Source of the DNA: Parafilimonas terrae | GTDB lineage: Bacteria; Bacteroidota; Bacteroidia; Chitinophagales; Chitinophagaceae | NCBI RefSeq assembly: GCF_900115755.1 | Contig: NZ_FOXQ01000003.1 | Location: 124,001-188,000, forward strand | Direction: 5' to 3' | DNA: 64,000 nucleotides | Shown: positions 16,697 to 25,596 of the stretch, one piece after another | How the letters are laid out: each line of letters starts with the position of its first letter | Numbering within the stretch: position 1 is the stretch's first letter | Position numbers and translations under genes: made by a program | Notes under the pieces: model-generated | Seen by the model: only the letters and a program-made list of their open reading frames with translations | Database searches by the model: none | What the model was told of the DNA's origin: nothing

Positions 16697-16723
16697 GAAC
16701 TTTTAAATAAAATATATAATCAC

Positions 16724-17845
16724 TTATATAATTGTTGACTTTCTTAATTGCACATTCTCAACATTGATCCTTTCATGATCAGTTGATTTTACATAATCAC
16801 TTATGAGGTCGCCGATGGTTGAAGTGAAATAAAAATTCACAGGCTCAATATCTTTTGATACAAACCCATTTTCCAATGTCCATTTAACAGCTTCACGCAC
16901 TAATGCTGCTTCAGTTGACAAACCGAAATGTTCCAGCATCATGGCGGCAGATAAAATAGAACCTAAAGGATTGGCAATATCTTTTCCGGCAGCCTGTGGA
17001 TAAGAGCCGTGAATCGGTTCAAATAAAACTGTTCCTGTTCCAACAGAAGCCGAAGGCAATAAGCCAAGCGAGCCGCTTAACACACTGGCTTCATCACTGA
17101 TTATATCGCCAAACATATTTTCTGTAAGCACAATATCAAATTGCTTGGGGTTGAGCATTATCTGCATGGAAGCATTATCAACAAACATGTAATCAACGGC
17201 AACATCAGGATATTGCTTTGAAATTTCCTGCACCACTTTTCTCCAAAGCCTTGATGTTTCCAGCACATTTGCTTTATCAACCAGCGTTAATTTTTTCCTG
17301 CGCTCCGGCTTTTGTGCATATTGAAATGCAAGGTGTGCAATGCGTTCAATTTCTGGTGTTGTATAAACACAATCATCACTGGCTTTGGTTCCATCTTCAC
17401 TTAATTCTTTCTTACCAAAATAAATGCCGCCGGTTAATTCACGAAAGATGATAAAGTCAACACCTTCTAACTTTTCAGCTTTTAAAGGAGCAAGATGCTG
17501 CAGCGCCGGATAAGTATTTACCGGGCGGATGTTAGCAAACAACTGCAAACTTTTTCTCAGTTTCAGCAAACCTTGTTCAGGACGAACTTTAGCGGTTGGG
17601 TCGTTATCATATTTTGGATGGCCGATTGCACCGAACAAAACAGCGTCGCTGTTAAGACAGCTTTCAATGGTTTCATCAGGTAATGGATTGCCCGTTTTAT
17701 CTATGGCCACAGCACCCATTAAATGATAGGTGTAATTAAATGTATGATTGAATTGCGCGGCAATAGCATTCAATATTTTTACTGACTGCCTTGTTACTTC
17801 CGGCCCTATGCCGTCGCCTTCGATTACTGTAATGTTTTTTTGCAT
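16724..17845 (-). CDS. leuB: 3-isopropylmalate dehydrogenase
   Basis: This 373-residue NAD-dependent beta-decarboxylating dehydrogenase makes 4-methyl-2-oxopentanoate for leucine. It begins ITVIEGDGIGPEV and has the metal/substrate helix LLKLRKSLQLFANIRPV (the R-K-x-L-x-L-x-A-N-x-R region), IIFRELTGGIYFG, the metal Asp region VDNASMQIMLNPKQFDIVLTENMFGDIISDE, and the NAD loop EPIHGSYPQAAGKDIANP. It follows the ABC ATPase by 31 bases holding a GC palindrome, and is the last leu gene before the ilvD promoter. Confidence 0.96.
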   Translation of the reverse strand: MQKNITVIEGDGIGPEVTRQSVKILNAIAAQFNHTFNYTYHLMGAVAIDKTGNPLPDETIESCLNSDAVLFGAIGHPKYDNDPTAKVRPEQGLLKLRKSLQLFANIRPVNTYPALQHLAPLKAEKLEGVDFIIFRELTGGIYFGKKELSEDGTKASDDCVYTTPEIERIAHLAFQYAQKPERRKKLTLVDKANVLETSRLWRKVVQEISKQYPDVAVDYMFVDNASMQIMLNPKQFDIVLTENMFGDIISDEASVLSGSLGLLPSASVGTGTVLFEPIHGSYPQAAGKDIANPLGSILSAAMMLEHFGLSTEAALVREAVKWTLENGFVSKDIEPVNFYFTSTIGDLISDYVKSTDHERINVENVQLRKSTII

Positions 17846-17857
17846 AAAGCATCCATC

Positions 17858-17871
17858 TCCGCCGCGGCGGA
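17858..17871. repeat. GC-rich perfect palindrome TCCGCCGCGGCGGA
   Basis: The 14-base palindrome stands out against AT-rich surroundings in the 31-base gap between the ABC ATPase and leuB genes. It is followed by TGTTTTTAA only on the plus strand, so it is not a terminator for the minus-strand transcript. It may shape mRNA processing or be a small REP-like sequence. Confidence 0.5.
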
Positions 17872-17876
17872 TGTTT

Positions 17877-19331
17877 TTAAACCGCTACTGCAGTTGTTTT
17901 TTTTATATTAATTGAATATTGTTTATGTGCATTATTTTCCAGCAACATTACTTTGTCAACACATTTCGGAATTTCATTTTCATAATGGCTTACATAAATT
18001 AATGTTGTGTTTGACTGATTGCATAAATCATCAACTAACGCAACAAAATCTTTTACCTGCTGCTCATCTAAACCCTGGCAAGGCTCATCAAGAATTAATA
18101 ACGGCGGATTTTTTACCAATGCCCTTGCCAGCAAAGTCAAACGCTGCTGGCTTGTTGAAATAGTATGCAGTTGCTGCTGTGCTTTGGCTTGTATGTTCAG
18201 GAACTGTAGCCATTCTTCCACTATCACTTTCTGTTCACCGCTTAATTTTTTGTACACGCCTATCGTATCAAAAAAACCGGAAGCGATAGTGTTATATACT
18301 GAAACAGTTTTATCGTAATACCAATGCAATTCTGGTGATACAAAACCTATTTTTCTTTTAATATCCCAGATACTTTCGCCACTGCCGCGCTTCTTGTCAA
18401 ACAAAAAAACTTTATTGGAATATGCCTGCGGATGATCGCCGGTTATTAAGCTTGTCAGCGTTGATTTACCTGCTCCGTTCACACCTTTCAACAGCCATCT
18501 TTCCCCGCGGTTTATCTGCCAGTTAACGTTGCTGAGAATTTTCTTTTCACCGTAAGCAACAGAAACATTTTCCAAACGAACGGCAACATCAAATTCTATG
18601 TTATTGTGTTGTTTGGGAATGGCGCCATTGAATATTGAATATTGATTATTGTTTATTGAATATTTAAACGTTTTAATGTTTGCAAATTGCTTCAGCTTAC
18701 CATTTTCCAACTCTGCAACATGCGTTATACATGCCGGTGCATCTTCAATATCTGCAATAATTATTATAGTTGATGACTTGCTTTTTTCATCAATAACTTC
18801 CTTTAAAACTTTACGGCTGTTAATATCCAGGCCAATAAAAGGCGTATCAAAAATAAAAACATCAGCATCCTGCAAAAAAGCTTTTATTAACTGGAAACGT
18901 TTATGCTCGCCGCTTGACAAATGCAGCAAGGCATCGTTTCTGCGATGGTTTAACTGAAGCTGGTTCAGCAAGGCATCAATTTTATTTTTATCTGCTGATA
19001 CTTTAAGCAGTTCTTCACTCACCGTTAATGCATCATTGTTATCACTGCTGTTATAACGTTGCTGGTAATAAAAATCGTTTGTATTAGAAAGTGTTTTGAA
19101 GAAATAGTGTTGCTCAACAAAAATTATTTCCGGCTTACTGTTAAATTCAATCGTGCCTTTATAAAATATTTTACCGGCAAGCGCTTTTGCCAAAATTGTT
19201 TTGCCACTGCCAGAGCTGCCTGTTATAAGCAAATGTTCGCCTGCATTTAAATTAAATGATACATTGTTCAGTAACGGGTTTTGCTGCTGGTTAATGTTTA
19301 TATTATTTACTATGATGGATGTTTGCGCCAT
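17877..19331 (-). CDS. ATP-binding protein with two fused ABC domains (ModF-like)
   Basis: This 484-residue soluble protein has two complete ABC domains. The first has Walker A GSSGSGKT near residue 38, signature LSSGEHKRF and Walker B DVFIFDTP. The second has Walker A GVNGAGKS near 280, a diverged signature ISTSQQRL and Walker B LLILDEPCQGLD. There are no membrane segments and no partner permease nearby. The duplicated layout resembles ModF/PhrA-type proteins of unclear role. The start lies 3 bases after the leuD stop, so it is cotranscribed with the leucine genes, though nothing in it suggests leucine synthesis. Confidence 0.82.
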   Translation of the reverse strand: MAQTSIIVNNININQQQNPLLNNVSFNLNAGEHLLITGSSGSGKTILAKALAGKIFYKGTIEFNSKPEIIFVEQHYFFKTLSNTNDFYYQQRYNSSDNNDALTVSEELLKVSADKNKIDALLNQLQLNHRRNDALLHLSSGEHKRFQLIKAFLQDADVFIFDTPFIGLDINSRKVLKEVIDEKSKSSTIIIIADIEDAPACITHVAELENGKLKQFANIKTFKYSINNNQYSIFNGAIPKQHNNIEFDVAVRLENVSVAYGEKKILSNVNWQINRGERWLLKGVNGAGKSTLTSLITGDHPQAYSNKVFLFDKKRGSGESIWDIKRKIGFVSPELHWYYDKTVSVYNTIASGFFDTIGVYKKLSGEQKVIVEEWLQFLNIQAKAQQQLHTISTSQQRLTLLARALVKNPPLLILDEPCQGLDEQQVKDFVALVDDLCNQSNTTLIYVSHYENEIPKCVDKVMLLENNAHKQYSINIKKTTAVAV

Positions 19332-19334
19332 GTG

Positions 19335-19988
19335 TTAATTGCGTACTGCTTCGTATGTTTCTATTTCATGTTTCATGCTCAATAAGTAATCAATATCATC
19401 GTAGCCATTAAGCAAACACGTTTTTTTGTAATTATTTATTTCAAAATTTTCCTGCTCGCCTGTTGGTACAATTTTGATGTATTGTTCTTCAAGATTTATT
19501 TCCAAAGCCGTAGCTGGGTCTTTCTTTACAGCATTAAAAATCTTTTCTAAAAACGCGTCGCTCACCTGCACCGGCAATAAGAAATTATTCAGCGCATTGT
19601 TTTTAAAAATGTCTGCGAAAAAACTGCTTACCACAGCATCAAAACCATAATCTTTAATAGCCCATGCAGCATGTTCGCGTGAAGAACCACAACCAAAATT
19701 TTTACCGGCAACTAAAATTTTGCCTGAATAAATTTTATTGTTCAGCGGAAAATTTTGCACCGGTTTATTTTCGTCATCGTTCTCATAACGCCAGTCGCGA
19801 AAAAGGTTTTTACCAAATCCTTCACGGGTAGTGGCTTTTAAAAAACGGGCCGGTATTATCTGGTCGGTATCAATATTTTCCAGTTCAACAGGCACCGCCG
19901 CAGACTGAATTATTTTTCTTTCACTCTGAAATTTTGCAGTACTTAAATTCTTCCGGCTTTCTTCTTCTATGGTTGTAATAACGCTCAT
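19335..19988 (-). CDS. leuD: 3-isopropylmalate dehydratase small subunit
   Basis: This 217-residue aconitase swivel-domain protein pairs with LeuC to isomerise isopropylmalate. Landmarks are [59 protein letters not shown] and a normal C-terminus. An N-terminal stretch of about 28 residues before [13 protein letters not shown] is longer than in many homologues. It follows the methyltransferase gene by 46 bases and precedes the ABC ATPase by 3. Confidence 0.95.
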   Translation of the reverse strand: MSVITTIEEESRKNLSTAKFQSERKIIQSAAVPVELENIDTDQIIPARFLKATTREGFGKNLFRDWRYENDDENKPVQNFPLNNKIYSGKILVAGKNFGCGSSREHAAWAIKDYGFDAVVSSFFADIFKNNALNNFLLPVQVSDAFLEKIFNAVKKDPATALEINLEEQYIKIVPTGEQENFEINNYKKTCLLNGYDDIDYLLSMKHEIETYEAVRN

Positions 19989-20034
19989 TGTTTTTATTTT
20001 AATTTTCAGGTCAGAAACTCAAAGCATTTAAAGA

Positions 20035-20787
20035 TTATTTCTTAACTGCTTTTACTCTTAAACGTATATAATCTGCGTACCATTTGCCATTTTCATAATT
20101 GGTTTCTTTTAAAATGGCAACGGCTTTATCAACAATATTTTCAACTTTTTCTGATGGAACCAGCTTAAAGAATGCCTGGCAAAACTGGTTGATCCAGTTC
20201 TTCATGCCATCTTCACCAAGCAGTTCTGTTGGCCTGTCAAATTGTATAATGTTTGAAACAGTGAAACCAACTCTTTCCAACATTGTTGCCTGCTCGCCCG
20301 CAGATGAAAAATAGTTTACCTGTATATTCGAATTCAATTCAAAACCTTCTTCGTTTAAAGCTTGTTTAATAGCTTCGTGAATACTTTCAATATTATGTTT
20401 GGCGCCCATTTCATATACAAACCTGCCGCCATCTTTTAAACTGTCGTAAACACATTGCAAAGCATTTTGCTGGTCTTTTATCCAATGAAATGTTGCGTTG
20501 GAAAAAGCCGCATCAAACTTTGAATCGAAGTAAAAATTACTTGCATCTTTTACGAGAAATTCAATATCATCATACCCCTGCTTTGCCCTGGCAATCATTT
20601 CCGGCGATGCATCTATACCGGTAACAATTGCGCCGGCTTCTGCAATTTTTGATGTTAATGTTCCTGTGCCGCAACCTACATCTAAAATGTGTTCGTCTTT
20701 TTGTGGAGCCAACCAGCCTAAAACATCTTCGCCATATTTTGCAACAAAACTGTGTTTGTTGTCATATAATGTTGCGTTCCACTTCAT
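20035..20787 (-). CDS. Class I SAM-dependent methyltransferase
   Basis: This 250-residue Rossmann methyltransferase starts MKWNATLYDNKHSFVAKYGEDVLGWL. The SAM motif is ILDVGCGTGTLTSKIAEAGA, with acidic motif II GIDAS and motif IV FDAAFSNATFHWI. The layout resembles the Tam/ubiE-type small-molecule methyltransferases, including trans-aconitate methyltransferase. A trans-aconitate-like role next to an aconitase-family LeuCD pair is an attractive but unproven idea. Its ATG is one base past the leuC stop; a start at 20796 would overlap leuC by 8 bases. Confidence 0.82.
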   Translation of the reverse strand: MKWNATLYDNKHSFVAKYGEDVLGWLAPQKDEHILDVGCGTGTLTSKIAEAGAIVTGIDASPEMIARAKQGYDDIEFLVKDASNFYFDSKFDAAFSNATFHWIKDQQNALQCVYDSLKDGGRFVYEMGAKHNIESIHEAIKQALNEEGFELNSNIQVNYFSSAGEQATMLERVGFTVSNIIQFDRPTELLGEDGMKNWINQFCQAFFKLVPSEKVENIVDKAVAILKETNYENGKWYADYIRLRVKAVKK

Positions 20788-20788
20788 A

Positions 20789-22192
20789 TTAATCATTTAT
20801 CAGTTCTCTTATATCGCTTACTTCACCGGTAATTGCAGCGGCAGCAGCGGTTAAAGGACTTGCCAAAAATGTTCTTGCATTAGGGCCCTGCCTTCCTTCA
20901 AAATTCCTGTTGGAAGTAGAGATGCAATATTTTCCGGCGGGAATTTTATCTTCATTCATACCCAAACAGGCAGAACAACCTGGCTGGCGCAACATAAACC
21001 CGGCTTCTTCAAAGATTTTATTAATACCTTCTTCAATAGCTTGTTTTTCTACCTGCTTGCTGCCAGGCACCACCCAAACTTCAACATCTTTCGCTTTCTG
21101 TTTTCCTTTTACAAAACCTGCCACCATTCTTAAATCTTCAATACGGGCATTGGTGCAACTGCCAATAAAAACATAATCTACTTTCTTACCCTTCATGGCG
21201 GCGCCCGGTTCAATGCCCATGTAATGCAAACTTTTTTCGTAAGAAGGTTTGTCTTCCGCACTTATTTCTGTTAATGCAGGCACACGTCCTGTAATGCCGA
21301 TGCCCATGCCCGGGTTAGTGCCGTAAGTTATCATCGGCTCAATGTCTTCCGCTTTAATGTTAAGCTCTGTATCAAACTTTGCATCAGCATCACTGTATAA
21401 AGTTTTCCAGTAAGCGAGGGCTTTATCCCAGTCTTCTCCATGCGGTGCAAATTTCCTGTCTTTTACATAGTTAAATGTAATTTCATCAGGAGCAATCATG
21501 CCGCAGCGGGCGCCCATTTCAATGCTCATGTTGCAGATGGTCATGCGGGCTTCCATCGATAAATTCCTGATAGCTGAACCAGCATACTCTACAGCATAAC
21601 CGGTAGCGCCGCTGGCAGATATTTTTGAAATGATATAAAGAATAATATCTTTTGAAACAACGCCTTTGTTTAAGGTGCCTTCTACATTAATGCGCATCAA
21701 TTTTGGCTTGCTCTGCATTAAACATTGCGTTGCCAAAACCATTTCCACTTCACTGGTGCCAATGCCAAATGCGATAGTACCAAATGCGCCGTGGGTAGAT
21801 GTATGGCTGTCGCCGCAAACGATGGTCATACCGGGTTGGGTAACGCCAAGTTCAGGGCCGATAATGTGAACAATGCCCTGGTAAGGATGGCCTAAACCGT
21901 ATAATTCAATACCAAATTTTGCACAATTTTCTTTCAGTTTTTCAACCTGCTTGCGGGAGAGCTCTTCGCGTATGGGAAGATGCTGGTTTAATGTTGGCAC
22001 ATTATGATCGGCTGTTGCCACCACCTGCTGCGGGCGAAAAACCGGGAGGCCGCGTTTTTCCAAACCTGCAAATGCCTGCGGGCTGGTTACTTCGTGAATG
22101 AAATGTTTATCTATATATAATACTGAAGGCCCGCCTTCAATTTGTTTTACCACATGTTTTTCCCAAATCTTTTCGAATAAAGTCTTACCCAT
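20789..22192 (-). CDS. leuC: 3-isopropylmalate dehydratase large subunit
   Basis: This 467-residue aconitase-family protein carries the [4Fe-4S] cysteines C346 ([12 protein letters not shown]), C406 and C409 ([12 protein letters not shown]). The N-terminal part has [17 protein letters not shown] and [16 protein letters not shown]. With LeuD it converts 2-isopropylmalate to 3-isopropylmalate. It is separated from leuA by 159 bases that carry a family 1 repeat, and it is closely coupled to the methyltransferase gene downstream. Confidence 0.96.
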   Translation of the reverse strand: MGKTLFEKIWEKHVVKQIEGGPSVLYIDKHFIHEVTSPQAFAGLEKRGLPVFRPQQVVATADHNVPTLNQHLPIREELSRKQVEKLKENCAKFGIELYGLGHPYQGIVHIIGPELGVTQPGMTIVCGDSHTSTHGAFGTIAFGIGTSEVEMVLATQCLMQSKPKLMRINVEGTLNKGVVSKDIILYIISKISASGATGYAVEYAGSAIRNLSMEARMTICNMSIEMGARCGMIAPDEITFNYVKDRKFAPHGEDWDKALAYWKTLYSDADAKFDTELNIKAEDIEPMITYGTNPGMGIGITGRVPALTEISAEDKPSYEKSLHYMGIEPGAAMKGKKVDYVFIGSCTNARIEDLRMVAGFVKGKQKAKDVEVWVVPGSKQVEKQAIEEGINKIFEEAGFMLRQPGCSACLGMNEDKIPAGKYCISTSNRNFEGRQGPNARTFLASPLTAAAAAITGEVSDIRELIND

Positions 22193-22292
22193 TTTTATTT
22201 TTTTGAACCACTAAGCCACAAAGACATCCAGGATGATTACAATTTGCGCCTTCGTGCCTTTGCGGTTTAAATTGTTGATTGAAATTCTGAAA

Positions 22293-22342
22293 GCACAAGG
22301 GAGTGACACAACCGTGATGCCATTGATACGGCTGCTCATCTC
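22293..22342 (+). repeat. Dispersed intergenic repeat, family 1, copy C
   Basis: The copy reads GCACAAGGGAGTGACACAAC, then CGTGATGCC, and fades after GGCTGCTCATC. Its first 30 bases are nearly identical to copy D at 59148. It lies in the leuA-leuC gap, with the core on the strand opposite to the genes. Confidence 0.65.
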
Positions 22343-22351
22343 CAAAAAATC

Positions 22352-23518
22352 CTAAGAAACAGCCTCCGGCTGATAAGCTTTAGCCAGTTCATGCAGGTCC
22401 TCATCTTTCACTTCTTTCTTTTTATCGGCAACATCTAAGAATTGCTGGTATAGCACATCAATATCGTTACGGTTAAAGCTGTAACCGATTTTTTGAAAAC
22501 GATGCGCCAAAGCGCTTCTGCCGCTGCGGGCAGTAAGCACAATCTTGCTGCCATCGGCACCCACATCTTCGGGCCGGATGATCTCATACGTGCTGTTGTC
22601 TTTTAAGAAACCATCCTGGTGAATGCCGCTGGAATGCGCGAAGGCATTGGCGCCCACAATGGCTTTATTCGGTTGAACGGGCATGCGCATGGTATCGCTC
22701 ACCAGGCGGCTAAGCGGGTTAAGTTTTTCTGTTTTGATATTGGTATAAAAACCAAGATAAGCATGCTGCTTCATCACCATCACTACTTCTTCGAGTGAAG
22801 TATTGCCGGCGCGTTCGCCCAATCCGTTAATGGTACATTCAATTTGTCCTGCGCCATTTATTACGCCTGCAATGGAATTGGCGGTTGCCAGGCCAAGGTC
22901 GTTGTGGCAATGGCAGGAAATAGTAGCCTTATCAATATTGGGAACATTATTTACGAGGTAGGCAATTTTTTCTCCATATTGATGGGGAAGGCAATAACCG
23001 GTTGTATCGGGAATATTCACCACCGTTGCGCCGGCAGCAATCACGGCCTCTATAACTTTTGCAAGAAAACCATTTTCGGTGCGGCCTGCATCTTCTGCAT
23101 AAAACTCCACATCGTCCACCCAATTTTTAGCCCATTTAACTGCCTGAACGGCACGCTGCAGAATTTCTTCGCGGGTAGCATTGAATTTTGATTTGATATG
23201 AGAATCGGAAGTGCCGATGCCTGTATGTATGCGTGGGCGTTTTGCATATTTCAGCGCTTCGCCGGCTGCATTTATATCTTTTTCTACAGCGCGGCTAAGG
23301 CCGCAAACGGTAGCATTTTTAATAACCTTGGAAATTTCTTCCACCGAAGCAAAATCGCCGGGGCTGGAAATAGGAAAGCCAGCCTCAATTATATCAACAC
23401 CCAAATCTTCAAGAGCCAGTGCAAGCTGTATTTTTTCTTTTGTATTGAGTTTACAGCCCGGCACTTGTTCGCCATCTCTTAAAGTAGTGTCGAAAATGTT
23501 AATCTTTTTTGTTTGCAT
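22352..23518 (-). CDS. leuA: 2-isopropylmalate synthase, short form without regulatory domain
   Basis: Starting at [21 protein letters not shown] gives 388 residues. The HMGL-like TIM barrel includes [42 protein letters not shown] and the subdomain [21 protein letters not shown]. The protein ends there, so the roughly 110-residue C-terminal leucine-sensing domain found in 500-residue LeuA enzymes is absent. Homocitrate or citramalate synthase is formally possible, but the adjacent leuCDB genes favour LeuA. It is the first gene of the minus-strand cluster and is divergent from the helical-repeat gene at 23698. Confidence 0.9.
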   Translation of the reverse strand: MQTKKINIFDTTLRDGEQVPGCKLNTKEKIQLALALEDLGVDIIEAGFPISSPGDFASVEEISKVIKNATVCGLSRAVEKDINAAGEALKYAKRPRIHTGIGTSDSHIKSKFNATREEILQRAVQAVKWAKNWVDDVEFYAEDAGRTENGFLAKVIEAVIAAGATVVNIPDTTGYCLPHQYGEKIAYLVNNVPNIDKATISCHCHNDLGLATANSIAGVINGAGQIECTINGLGERAGNTSLEEVVMVMKQHAYLGFYTNIKTEKLNPLSRLVSDTMRMPVQPNKAIVGANAFAHSSGIHQDGFLKDNSTYEIIRPEDVGADGSKIVLTARSGRSALAHRFQKIGYSFNRNDIDVLYQQFLDVADKKKEVKDEDLHELAKAYQPEAVS

Positions 23519-23645
23519 AGATCTTTGATTTTGCGGTGTACTATTTATGAACAATTGTTAGTAATATCAGGAAGAGCTAAAGTTAAACATATTACATTTC
23601 CACTAAAATGAATATGAGGATGCTTTTACGGTTATAAATAACCTG

Positions 23646-23653
23646 TAATTTTG
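23646..23653 (+). promoter_or_regulatory. Candidate -7 element for the 23698 gene
   Basis: TAATTTTG matches TAnnTTTG exactly and ends 44 bases before the start codon. I see no clear TTTG at the expected -33 position, so this is a weak call. Confidence 0.35.
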
Positions 23654-23697
23654 CTGAAAGCCTTTACAGATAAGTATTTGCGCAAATTTTATTTACG

Positions 23698-25263
23698 ATG
23701 CCTAACAGGAGTACAGACGAGTTATTTCAGTTGATAAAGTCGCTTGACAAGTCGGAAAAGAGATTATTTAAACTGCATGTGAAACGTATATCGGGCACAG
23801 ACGACCTTAAAATCCTGGCCTTATTTGATGCGCTGGATAATATGGCGGAATATGATGAAGATAAACTGCTGCGGAAAAATCCATCCATTCATAAACAGCA
23901 GCTTTCTAATATGAAAGCTTATTTATACAAGCAGTTGCTTTCAAGCCTCACCCATTCTTCGCCCGATATTGAAACGGTTTTGAGCGAGCATATTATGTAT
24001 GCAAGGTTGCTGTACAATAAAGGCCTTTATATGCAATCGCTTAAAATACTGGATAAGGTTAAGGCCGCCGCTAAAACACATGATCAATCTACCTATCGCC
24101 TGCAGGCTTTAATTTTTGAGAAGAAAATTGAAGCCATGCATATAACGAGGAGCATTGAAGGCAAGGCCGAAGAATTATCCAGAGAATCAGATGAAGTGAG
24201 CCAGCGGGTTTCAAGGCTAAATAAACTGGCCAGTTTTGCACTGCAATTATATAGCTGGTATATTCAGCACGGGCATGCGAGGGATGAAAAAGACGAGAAG
24301 GCATTGCATGATTTCTTTTTTTCGTATTTGCCCACCTGCCAGGTTTGCGGTATGGACTTTTATGAAAAGCTTTATTATTACCAGGCTTACACATGGTACA
24401 CATTTATACTGCAGGACCTGTTAGGCTTTTACCGGTATTCGCAAAAATGGGTGGACCTGTTTGAAGAAAACAGGAGCATGAAGGATACGGAATCCATTCA
24501 ATATGTAAAGGGATTGCATAATCTTTCAACGGCACATTTTGTTTTATCCAATTATAAAAAGTTTGATGAAGTATTAAATTTATTTGAATCGTTCTGGACA
24601 TCCAAGGCGGGGCAAAAAGATGCTAATACACAAATTCAAACTTTTATTTACATGCAGATTGCTTTACTGAACAAGCATTTCATGCATGGCACTTTTACAA
24701 AAGGGCTTTCGCTGGTGCCTTATATTGAAGAAAAAATTGAAGAATATAAACTGCATATTGATACGCACCGTATTCTCATCTTTTATTATAAAATTGCCTG
24801 TTTATATTTTGGAAGCGGGGATAATGAAAAAGCCATTGATTATCTCAACCTGATTATTAACCGCAGGCCCGATTTGAGGACTGACCTGCATTGCTATTCA
24901 AGATTATTGCACCTGATAGCGCATTTTGAACTGGGTAATTATGACCTGGTTGAATATCTTATTAAATCGGTGTACAGGTTTATGGCTAAAATGAATAACC
25001 TCAATATTGTGGAAGAAGAGATTTTTAAATTTTTGCGTAAATCTTTTAATTCAACGCCTGCAAAAATTATTGCTGAATTTGAACCGCTGAAAAACAGGCT
25101 TGAATCATTAAAAGGAAATCCGCTTGCTACAAGGTCATTTATGTATCTTGATATAATAGGCTGGCTGGAGAGCAAGATTGAAAACGTGCCGGTGCAGGAC
25201 ATTATTCATAATAAATACCTTAAAGCTAAAAAGAACCGGCAGGCGGCAGATGCCCTTAATTAA
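23698..25263 (+). CDS. Helical-repeat (TPR-like) protein of unknown function
   Basis: This 521-residue, soluble, almost wholly helical protein has no signal peptide. It begins MPNRSTDELFQLIKSLDKSEKRLFKLHVKR. Degenerate TPR-like helix pairs occur at about residues 85-135 (ARLLYNKGLYMQSLKILDKV), 270-300 and 365-400 (IACLYFGSGDNEKAIDYLNLII). I recognise no catalytic motif. It reads like a lineage-conserved Bacteroidota protein that may act as a scaffold or intracellular sensor. It is divergent from leuA across 179 bases, which could make the two genes share regulation. Confidence 0.6.
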   Translation: MPNRSTDELFQLIKSLDKSEKRLFKLHVKRISGTDDLKILALFDALDNMAEYDEDKLLRKNPSIHKQQLSNMKAYLYKQLLSSLTHSSPDIETVLSEHIMYARLLYNKGLYMQSLKILDKVKAAAKTHDQSTYRLQALIFEKKIEAMHITRSIEGKAEELSRESDEVSQRVSRLNKLASFALQLYSWYIQHGHARDEKDEKALHDFFFSYLPTCQVCGMDFYEKLYYYQAYTWYTFILQDLLGFYRYSQKWVDLFEENRSMKDTESIQYVKGLHNLSTAHFVLSNYKKFDEVLNLFESFWTSKAGQKDANTQIQTFIYMQIALLNKHFMHGTFTKGLSLVPYIEEKIEEYKLHIDTHRILIFYYKIACLYFGSGDNEKAIDYLNLIINRRPDLRTDLHCYSRLLHLIAHFELGNYDLVEYLIKSVYRFMAKMNNLNIVEEEIFKFLRKSFNSTPAKIIAEFEPLKNRLESLKGNPLATRSFMYLDIIGWLESKIENVPVQDIIHNKYLKAKKNRQAADALN

Positions 25264-25495
25264 GGCTTATAATAAAACTGCTGTTTTTTTGAATCCCTTT
25301 TTTAAATATATCATGCAATTTTGGCCTTGCACTAACTACCGTGTGTTTTTCCAAATCCAACACTTCATGGCTTAAGGTAAATGTTTCAAAAGACTCCATA
25401 TACGGAAATAATCTTTTTATGTTTTCTATTTCCCGGTTTATCTTTTTCTTATCAGTTTCACTTGTTTTAACTGTTATCAGTAATTCCCTTTCCAT
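25256..25495 (-). CDS. Small hypothetical protein
   Basis: The frame from MERELLITVKTSETDKKKIN encodes 79 residues rich in Lys/Glu, with a predicted strand-helix-strand pattern and no cysteines. It is convergent with the helical-repeat gene and overlaps its 3' end by 8 bases. I do not recognise a family. The absence of a competing frame and the plausible amino acid mix support it weakly. Confidence 0.35.
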   Translation of the reverse strand: MERELLITVKTSETDKKKINREIENIKRLFPYMESFETFTLSHEVLDLEKHTVVSARPKLHDIFKKGIQKNSSFIISLN

Positions 25496-25596
25496 AAAAT
25501 CATATTTATTATTTAATGGCAAAGATGGTTCCGAATTACGCATCCTTACTACAAAGACGCCTAAGCTGCTTTAATCCACAAAATGGGAAATAGAAT

